Assembly (NCBI GenBank): GCA_030141605.1
Contig: JAQGDQ010000224.1
Coordinates: forward strand, 62,001 to 126,000
DNA length: 64,000 bases
Origin: Tubiluchus corallicola
Taxonomy: Eukaryota; Priapulida; Priapulimorpha; Priapulimorphida; Tubiluchidae
Direction: 5' to 3'
The stretch's first letter is position 1; every line of letters starts with the position of its first letter. A program made the position numbers and the translations under genes. Shown here piece by piece: positions 56,101 through 64,000 of this stretch. A model generated the notes under the pieces. That model did not search any database. It saw only the letters and a list, made by a program, of their open reading frames with translations, and was not told the DNA's origin.

Positions 56101-59100
56101 ATAAAACGTCGTTTAAACTAAAGTAATGTGCGAACATTATATTGAAATTTGAAGACAAACACAGTTTCTGCTTTGGACACATGAGAACAAAATAAGGAAA
56201 TATTCGTACAATCAAACGTCTCACACTGCCTACTTTGCGACTCCAGAAAAAGTTGGTGTTAAGCAAGTTTGGCACTATAAAGGGAGGCATTATAACAAAG
56301 TTTGACTGAAGCTACAATTTTGAAGAATTGTATTGACATTTTTGAACTACTAAATAAATGACAGTTACAGAATTTTGGGCTCTCTATATATGTACATACA
56401 AATAATAGAAAATTTACTGCAAAACAGCTACGTACTAAAAAGCTTATTTCTAAGATACCCTTACCTCCCCACCATGACGAGCATTAGCCATAAAACTGAG
56501 ATCAGGAGGCAAAGCTCCATTGTTAGCGGATCGGGCTGCCTCGTCATTAGCATAAGGATTAGGAAAGTAGTCGGAAAGTTTTCCAGGCCTTTTAAACATG
56601 TTGCCTTCCTCATCCGGGCCATCATCGATAAATTGCTATAAAATTGCAGTTCGATTAAACTCAATAAGCACATAACATCTTGGTGTTCACAAACAGGAGA
56701 AGCAAAATTTTTCAGGTTTTCTAATTTCTACAAATCGGAATTTACTCTGCCAACATATATTTTCCACAGTATACTCAACAGTAATGGTTTAGAAATTCCT
56801 AGAGCATCTCTGAAATAAAAGGAACATTGTTATATTGTTTCACGATTCCTGAGAATGACTCCGTGTGCCAACATTTATTGTAACTCACACTAACTTATTG
56901 GTCAAAATACAATATTGGAGAAGTAAAATCCTGTTTCTAATTTCTATTTGCTTATATGCAGTAGCTTTTCCATTCAGTCTAGCAAGTTTTCTGTCTGACT
57001 ACAAACTATTGTGTGAACTGCTTTGCGAGTTTCTGTCAGCAAGTAGTTGCTGTGAGTTGAATTATTGCCTAGTGTGAATTCTTTAACTAGTTGCTCTCGA
57101 CACTTCTTGCAGTAAATAGAAAATGGAGTGTCAGCTCATGCTTACTGTCGGAAGAGTAACCCGCAGCAAGTTTTGCTCTCTAGTCTGAACAAACTTGCGT
57201 GTTACAGGGCGAATTAACTTTGAAAGAGACACATTGCTAGTCAGAATGCTCCATTAGAAATCAAGATAGCTGACTTCCATATTAACCCTTTTTTTAAAGT
57301 TATTATTCATTGACTTCAGAAAGCATGTCACTTTAACTTAAAACTTTACATTAAATTGCACCACAAATTAATATTATTTGCAAAAAATCTGACTTAATAA
57401 TTAGTACTTAATGAATGACAGTACATGAAATGATAAAAAAGGGACAAACGATTGAAAATACTCAGAAATTGACAGTGATTAACCCACGTATTTTCAGTTG
57501 GTTGACAAATGCAATCTCTGATAATTGCATATAATCACTTGCCCAGCTTGCCAGCTTGCAGCAAAACTGAACAAATCCTAGGTCGTCCCCTAGATTATAT
57601 TCAGTTATTTTGCAAAACATTCTGGTGTTTAGTAATTCATCCACATTCATTCATGCAATCATTTAGCTAAATATTCATTTCTCTACATATATCTTCAGTT
57701 AACTTATTCATTAAAACTGAAATAAAATGCACAAATCAATACAATGAATCCAATAAAAATTACCTCTTCTGCTTCAACTTTGGCTTCAGCTTCCGTGTGG
57801 CACACACCAACCAAGTTGCGATAAGCTATGTACTTCAAACTGTGACAAGCAGCACAAACTTCCTTATAGACTTGATAGCCACGGCGAATGCTAAAAACAA
57901 TATGACAAAAATCACGTACATTTGGCAGTGAATTTCTTCAAAACATAATGAAGGAAAGGCTAAACATAATTAATGTTAAAATCATCCTGTTTCATATAAA
58001 CGTAAAAAATACTACTTTATCATACTGTGCAATTGCTTAAATGACAATTTAAATCACCAGAATGAATGTAAATCTCACTAATACAATGTGGATATAAAAT
58101 GATTTTCATTGTTTGTGAATTTCGTATCAAGTGTGCATTATAGCCACTTAATGTTTCTTTACTGATAACATCACTGCATCTTAAGCTTAATTCTATATTT
58201 TGCTTCTTTAAATTGTTTTCTTTCAATCACTCTGCTGCTCATTTTACAGTTAAACGACTTTTATCTTAGCTAATAAATATATTGATTTGTATATGTTTTA
58301 GTCTATTCCCGTCTTACTACTACCAAAAGAATGTTAGCATAATGCATTGCATTACTGAAATCAAACCTTTTATAAAGCTACTAAATGATTGCAAATCTTG
58401 TATAAAAAGTTTAAGAACTCAACAACTAGTATTTCTTGTCCATTCTGTACATAAACCAGTGCTTGAGCGTAACTCACCTTGGTAAAAATCGTATTTGAAA
58501 AAAACTTTAATGCAATGACCTGTAATAATGAACATTACGATTTTGATATTATTTGTTATGCATTATTGGACTACTCGTAATGAACTTCACAAACCCCGCT
58601 TTACTATTGAACGTTGCAGTAAATAGTGAAGATGAACAGTGTAATTGTAAAGTCACAGTATGAGCATTCGCTATCTTTACTTTGCTTACTTAATATACCT
58701 TGAAAATTACTTAAAATTTCTAAAATCAGACGACGATGTATACCCGGCATGATCAATGGAATTGAAAGGTCCATAATGACTCCAAGGTAGTTTTGGAGGA
58801 TGAAGAATCAGATCACTTGCTTTTACCGACTCATTTAGTGCAACCACTAATCCTAATCCTCCAGCTGTTGCTGCACCAGCTACACAAAGTAACTGAAAAG
58901 TACAAGCGCTTGTTAATACACTACAAAACACAAAATAGTCTTTGGTGCATTATCCACAGCTAGAACAGTCATGTAGGTTTTGACAACAATCCATCCATTA
59001 CAGACATTATTATGATAAATGGTTGTGAAAAAACAATGCTAGTTCTATGTCTGTTAATAATGTATCATGTACATCTCGCAAGTTAATAGTAATAGTATTA

Positions 59101-60523
59101 ATTAATTATGACTGTGACAGCCAGAATTTTTATAAACAATTGCGGCTTATTTTACCAATTATTACAAACTGTGAGTAATGAGTTTGAGAAAGGAGACAGT
59201 GAGTTTAATAAACATCACTTACTATAGTACAAAAATAAAGTAATTTCACTGCGGTGAATGTTTCTTGCTCAGTGCCATGCTAAAACTTATACAGTGATAT
59301 GGAAGAGTGCCGTGACCTTTGTTAATATGAATAGCATTCGCCGACACTTGGAAACAATTAATACACATCACGTATTACTAGCATGTGGAGTCCTACCTTT
59401 ACATTTTTTCCCCATTTAGGAACTTTGTGTGTCCTGGTTTGCAAATATACATAAAGCATAATTATAATAAAGTTATAAAATGAACAAATACAAATAACTT
59501 AAAGCACTTACTATCTTCTTTCCCTTCGACAAATAGCGATATCTTGACAGATTTGCCTGAAAAAAGGGAAAAAACAAATCTGTAGACAAATGTTCCATTT
59601 GCTCTCGTGTACCAAACACTACCACCAAAATTTTCATCACATTTGCTCTCGTGTACCACACACTACCACCAAAATTTTCATCACATTTGCTCTCATGTAC
59701 CAAACACTACCACCAAAAATTTCATCACATTTGCTCTCGTGTACCAAACACTACCACCAAAAATTTCACATAATCATTAATTTTAAAAATTAACTAGACA
59801 AAAATTTTTGAAAAACTAGAACAGCACAGTTTACATTCTTCAAAGTGGTCAAAATAAACTTTCAAGTTACATCTGAATCAGGCCACAAAGTTGCTACTCC
59901 CGCTGAGCTTACAAGGACAGGTAGGTGTTAAATATAAACTTCTACACCTCCAATCTTTCAAAAGTACATTAAATTTTCATAGTTAAAGTGAGGTACGGAT
60001 ATGATTGGAGGCAAGGCACGTTTTTGTAAACATCTATAATTCACGAAGGGTATAATAAATCCTCTATTGTACAATTGTTGATAAATGTATTATTACTATA
60101 CGACCAATCTTACAATATGAACTTGCTCACCATTATACTTACAGAAGCCTTACGCCATCATGGTATTGCCTGCTGATAAGCAATAAAATGGCTAAGGTAC
60201 ACGAAAGGTGCAAAAGAGGTTTGGGCTTTCCATATAAATTCAATCTATTTCAAAAATCTCGAAAAGAAAAGTGCACGCCATAACGGAAGCATGTGGTCAA
60301 ACATAAGACAAAACGTAAACGGTTAGGCTTAGGCTACACAGGCTAGTCCTAGTCAGAAGCATATTAAACTGGCAAAGTAACAAGCACTTGAACAGTATAT
60401 ATTTAACAATTCTTAAGCTATGAGGCCTTGTTTCTTTTACAATTTATTTACCTGTTGCGAAATTACAGTCGGCGATACTTGCAAAAAACACTTGCCAAAC
60501 CGTCCTGCAAGCGCAAGCGACAT
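53140..60523 (-). CDS. CYC1: Cytochrome c1, complex III heme protein, 8 exons, 307 aa
   Basis: Exons on the - strand: 60523-60452, 59556-59512, 58892-58744, 57890-57764, 56635-56465, 55782-55635, 53748-53648, 53250-53140. Phases agree throughout (924 bp, stop TAA). Cytochrome c1 carries electrons from the Rieske protein to cytochrome c in the mitochondrial inner membrane. Residues 1-60 form a bipartite presequence: a basic start, then a Gly/Ala-rich sorting segment ([16 protein letters not shown]). Heme is bound at C101-A-A-C104-H105, and M224 in GAIGMA is the expected axial ligand. Also seen are [38 protein letters not shown] and [20 protein letters not shown]. The C-terminal exon is the membrane anchor with a KRHKW...KSRK matrix-border motif. 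Length is close to other animals (about 325 in human). Nothing is missing. Confidence 0.97.
54769..54832. repeat. 64-bp direct duplication, left copy
   Basis: Identical to 55425-55488, and the two copies directly flank the retrotransposon fragment at 54833-55424. This is the arrangement expected of a target-site duplication, but unusually long. Confidence 0.92.
54833..55424 (+). mobile_element. Non-LTR retrotransposon 3' fragment, copy 1 (CYC1 intron 6)
   Basis: 592 bp opposite in strand to CYC1. The translation begins [15 protein letters not shown] and continues with [16 protein letters not shown] and [11 protein letters not shown]. This is the C-terminal signature of LINE ORF2 proteins after the reverse transcriptase (R-R-L-x-W-x-G-H-V ... 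DR..W...V). Stops interrupt the frame, so it is dead. About 250 bp of 3' UTR follow; no poly(A) tail is seen. Confidence 0.75.
55425..55488. repeat. 64-bp direct duplication, right copy
   Basis: Right-hand partner of 54769-54832; no mismatch was found on reading the two side by side. Confidence 0.92.
59596..59768. repeat. 44-bp minisatellite, four copies (CYC1 intron 1)
   Basis: Four 44-bp units beginning CATTTGCTCTCRTGTACCA, at 59596, 59640, 59684 and 59728, with few changes. On the CYC1 strand the array ends about 40 bp before the acceptor of exon 2. Confidence 0.9.
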
Positions 60524-60672
60524 GTTGCTGTTAACCTTGATCTGTCATCACATCACAACCAGGTTGGTGCACCGAGCAGGTCAATTTACTTTAAATTTCT
60601 TTCGCATACTAATTTAAGAGCGTTTTCTAATATCAAAGCAGGTTTATAAAGCCAAAGCAAAGGAATGGACAA
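60524..60672 (-). promoter_or_regulatory. CYC1: Probable CYC1 promoter / 5' UTR
   Basis: Only 149 bp separate the CYC1 start codon from the retrotransposon fragment. If transcription starts close to the ATG, the core promoter is here; otherwise it extends into the element. No TATA box is evident, which is usual for nuclear mitochondrial genes. Confidence 0.35.
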
Positions 60673-61263
60673 TTAAAATTAAAAAGAGAAGATTAAAATC
60701 GATAGGACGAGTCGTATGACTACCAGATGACAGCACATTAAAATTGGCTTTCAAAGAAGCACAGCAGAAAGATAGGAACCCGCAAGGAGGACAGGTGCTG
60801 ATTTATATCAATTTTATCCAAAAATATCATATCAACACATTATTAGATATAAAAAGTAGAGAGCCATGGGAAGTTGTAAGTGACAGAGCAGCGTGGTCTA
60901 AAGTGAATTCACTGAATCGTCATATCAGAGGACATGTGAAAGCAGAGGTAATGATTCCAAGTGCTGCGCAGAAAGCAAAATCCAAATACACCAAATTTGT
61001 GAGTTTTAAACTCAAGTTGGATATTTAACTTTATCATCAGTTAAACTGATTGTATGTTAAAATGCCTATTATTTTATGAGTAAGCTTCTTTTAGACGTAT
61101 TCAGATAACAGCTCAAGTTATGGAAAACAAGACTGACATCATGGACAATAATGTATATTTTTGTTGAAATTGGAGGTGTTGCCCTCATGGAGACAAAGAT
61201 GCTGTTGGCTAGCAGAAATTCAGAGCTGACTTTTAAAATTTAACATGAGTGGAAGCTCTGTGC
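60673..61263 (+). mobile_element. Non-LTR retrotransposon 3' fragment, copy 2 (upstream of CYC1)
   Basis: Nearly identical to 54833-55424, with the same left boundary (TTAAAATTAAAAAGAGAAG) and the same right boundary (GAAGCTCTGTG). Here the frame after the first stop is open longer ([19 protein letters not shown] ... SDRAAWSKVNSL), so this copy is less decayed. No long flanking duplication was found. Confidence 0.75.
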
Positions 61264-61799
61264 AGACAATGGTGAGTTGATAATGGGTTTCGACCATTGC
61301 ATTGCAGATGAAGAAGACTGGCGAAATAGTAAATACAATGCAGAAAACTAGGTCGAGAAAAGTGACTCAAAACAACTTTATAACAATACAACATCCATAC
61401 ATGTTCTTAAAGATAAAGCCGTGGTGATTATATTTTATGTTTACTCTGTATTTATATTTTAATTGTAACTCGTGTGTATTAATACCCTATATAATTATGT
61501 TGATCCCTCTCTTCAGTAAACTTACAATGTAATTTATTTACCCCCATTAAATTTGATCTGTAATGGCGTTTTTGTGCCACCTAACCCTTATACGATATCA
61601 CGAATCTAAATACCTTCAAAGAATAACACTTTCTTCGTAAACAACAATTAGCTTCATCTAACAAACAGACTTTTCATAAATACTCCAACTCCCAAATTAA
61701 ACCAAATTTTAACATTGTCGAATTTAAACTGAATTTGAATTCAGTTTTGAAGACTTTTCAAATATCTTTTGGAATCACTACGAAAAAGTGGTCTCCCAA
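61264..61799. other. Intergenic DNA between CYC1 and GPAA1
   Basis: AT-rich, no gene recognised. A palindrome CTGAATTTGAATTCAG lies near 61730. Confidence 0.5.
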
Positions 61800-61800
61800 C

Positions 61801-61851
61801 ATTCATGTATATATATATATAGTCACAATATATATATATATATACATGAAT
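61801..61851. repeat. Inverted repeat ATTCATGTATATATATA...TATATATATACATGAAT
   Basis: The sequence ATTCATG(TA)n and its complement (TA)nCATGAAT are separated by a 6-base GTCACA-like core, so it can fold into a long hairpin. It directly precedes the pure (TA)n tract. Confidence 0.75.
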
Positions 61852-61854
61852 TCT

Positions 61855-61856
<2 letters not shown>

Positions 61857-61942
<86 letters not shown>
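61857..61942. repeat. (TA)n microsatellite
   Basis: About 42 TA units with one AAAT-type interruption near 61904. Confidence 0.97.
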
Positions 61943-61945
<3 letters not shown>

Positions 61946-63459
61946 ACTACCTAATTTTATTCCATAGTAAACGTGTTAAGCTTCTAATTAGATTGAAATC
62001 TAATTTTTTTCATTGGAATTCAATTCGAAACTGATTTTATGGATTCAACTAATTCGCCACTTCAACTATACGATGTCCTCTGTCATTATAACATTTGAAA
62101 TAGCATGCAGTCAGCATAATTTAGCTATGATTTCTCTGTACAATTTTTTGTTATTTAGGATACCTGTTATTAATGATCCAGAAATAGATTCGAATTCCAG
62201 ATCTCGAAATTCAGTTTGATTTGAGTTCTATTCGATTCGAGTTTGCTTTCTGGTAGAGAATGCTCACCCCTACCAAACAGAACTAATGTGCTAGCACAAC
62301 AATCTATCATTGACTTGCAGTCGACTTGCAACCTGTCTGTCTGTACATCTAATCCAATTCTTAACTTTTCCACCTGCCCGTCATCCTGTTGGTCTATTGT
62401 CCTCTGTGACCACCAATCTGCCTGTATGTGGATCTTTTATCCTGTTTATCAAAGCTTCTATATTCTGTCTTTCTTTTAACTGTCTGGCTTGTCTGTAGTA
62501 AATGCCTACCTACCAGTTTGCAGACCATGTGCTTGCTTACTCAATACACCAATAACTTAAATGCCAAACTACTCAGCTACTAACATAAATGCTTGGCTAC
62601 ATGTATTTCTGCATAATACATGTGTAGATTCTTACTCACGTGTTTAGTTAACTGACAGCCTGCTTGCCTAAACCTAGCAGCCTGCATATTATTATTATTA
62701 ATTTATTGATCATTAAAATTTACATAAAAAATACAACATAACAACTGTTTTTGCTGTCACTTCTGTTGTAGGTGTCTCCACTTAATATTATTGTAAGAAG
62801 CAAAAATAATGTTGTTATTTAGACAATAGTGTTGGAGAGTATCAGACACCTCCTGCTGCTTCATGTTAATATTGATTAATGATACAATAGCCTACCGACA
62901 GATTTGCATTGGTATCGTATTATGTCACTGGATGATGATCGCAACAAATGACTAAATCAGTGAATTTGGTGATGTTCAGCTAATACCACTGGGCTGACCA
63001 GTACTTTTTGACACATCATGCTAATAATAACTTACTGTAGACAGCACTTAACTGGCGCAGAAATTAAGCTAGTATTTTAATTAATGAAATAAGTAAAATT
63101 GAAACTAATAATTTTCGAGTTATTAATAAGCTGCAAAAATTAATAAATATTATGTATGTGGTTTCACTACTTTGTATTTTCGGAAAACTAATTATAAGTC
63201 AACGCTGATTATTTTTCATATCATTTAGTTTTAGATTCTTCAATACAATAAAACAAGTCTTTGTTATTGCCCGACAATGACAATGTAGGAACGAAGCTGG
63301 CGACGCCTTCTCCTTTGGTATCTAAAGACTTTATTTACGATACGCAGACTGCACGTGTTTCGGTCTTTCGGTGTTTATGTTACGTACGTTGAATTTTTAG
63401 TAATTGCAGACAAGATTTTTTGATTTATTTTTTTCACCATATGAGAAGTTCATGTGAAA
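61943..63459. other. Upstream region of GPAA1-like gene
   Basis: Non-coding by eye. Short open frames on both strands at about 62010-62500 lack any recognisable domain. The last 200 bp should include the GPAA1 promoter and 5' UTR. Confidence 0.5.
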
Positions 63460-63598
63460 ATGGGCCTTTTAACTGATCCTAAAAGCAGAGAAAAATTCTC
63501 TCATATTCTACTGAAATACTACACAGTACTGTCGATATTATGCTACTTCGTCGGTTTCTGCTGGATGCTGAGCTTAGCTTTCAGAGAGTTTACAGCAG
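63460..63598 (+). CDS. GPAA1: GPI transamidase subunit GPAA1, first coding exon (partial gene)
   Basis: The ATG at 63460 opens MGLLTDPKSREKFSHILLKY, and the exon ends at a donor CAG|GTATTT with one base carried over. MGLL(S/T)DP at the very N-terminus, followed by a short basic stretch and a first membrane helix (about residues 20-42), is how animal GPAA1 starts. GPAA1 is an ER membrane subunit of the complex that attaches GPI anchors to proteins. The rest of the gene runs past the window; no second exon could be assigned in 63599-64000. Its position next to CYC1 matches human gene order, which adds support. Confidence 0.75.
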
Positions 63599-64000
63599 GT
63601 ATTTATAGTTTGTTTTATTAAACTACTCTTTTAATTTAAATTTGCTTTTACTTACATGATAACATGGTAATTAAATCAAACAAAACAATTTTATCAATAC
63701 GAAGATTTAAGAATTGGTTATACTACTAGTTATATTGAGTGTGAGAGTTCGCAAATTTGATAATAAAGCTGACACACCGTTATGTCCTGCAATCACTGCA
63801 ATGTAGCTCAATCTCACTTTATTTATATCACATCAATAACATATAATAGTGACACTCATTTTACATACATGTACATCATTGCATAATTTTAGTTGAAGTT
63901 AATAGTTCAAGCTGATTGCAATTAGTACCCATTTATGATAATAATAGTAATACTGCAGCAGCTCAAGAAGATTATAATAACTTCTAAGAAATCACGACTC
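63599..64000 (+). other. Intron 1 of GPAA1-like gene (incomplete)
   Basis: AT-rich intronic sequence to the window end; no further exon seen. Confidence 0.5.

Noticed and set aside
60744-61028. Independent 94-residue gene upstream of CYC1
   Set aside because: It is the tail of a dead LINE ORF2, duplicated at 54833-55424.

Overview
This is nuclear genomic DNA from an AT-rich, intron-bearing animal. Genes are split by introns of a few hundred bp to about 2.9 kb with clear GT-AG borders. Every gene that can be named has a metazoan relative: a C2H2 zinc-finger family, FOXJ1, a WDR97-type WD40 protein, mitochondrial cytochrome c1 (CYC1) and GPAA1. Nothing bacterial or viral is seen. The sequence alone does not fix the phylum; a non-bilaterian or other slowly evolving invertebrate fits, but this is inference.

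Layout. (1) 1-4.5 kb: a small zinc-finger cluster on the + strand, made of a partial gene cut by the window edge, a degenerate pseudogene and an intact 326-residue gene. (2) 4.5-6.5 kb: a two-exon forkhead gene on the - strand, identified as FOXJ1 from its forkhead box and a conserved N-terminal motif. It converges on the zinc-finger gene, with poly(A) signals about 80 bp apart. (3) 6.5-17.3 kb: a gene-poor interval with satellites, microsatellites, a perfect 22-bp hairpin, interspersed repeats and one good match to the RFX X-box. (4) 17.3-50.8 kb: one 28-exon + strand gene whose reading phase is kept across all junctions, giving 1,372 residues; a WDR97-type double WD40 protein. (5) 53.1-60.5 kb: an eight-exon - strand CYC1 gene of 307 residues, complete. 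(6) 63.46 kb to the end: the first coding exon of a + strand GPAA1-like gene.

How the genes relate. WDR97, CYC1 and GPAA1 lie within a few hundred kb of each other in human (8q24.3), so this block looks like very old microsynteny. FOXJ1 (the motile-cilium regulator) is head-to-head with WDR97, which belongs to a family tied to cilia and sperm; the shared 10.8-kb upstream interval carries an X-box match. This pairing is suggestive only.

Mobile DNA is abundant and mostly short and non-autonomous: a TA-flanked pogo-like MITE, a second TA-type MITE, two TTAA-ended MITE families (four and two copies), several dispersed repeats, and two copies of the 3' end of a non-LTR retrotransposon, one flanked by an exact 64-bp duplication. 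Minisatellites (54 bp x 14, 44 bp x 10, 44 bp x 4) sit in introns, one of them starting exactly at a 5' splice site.
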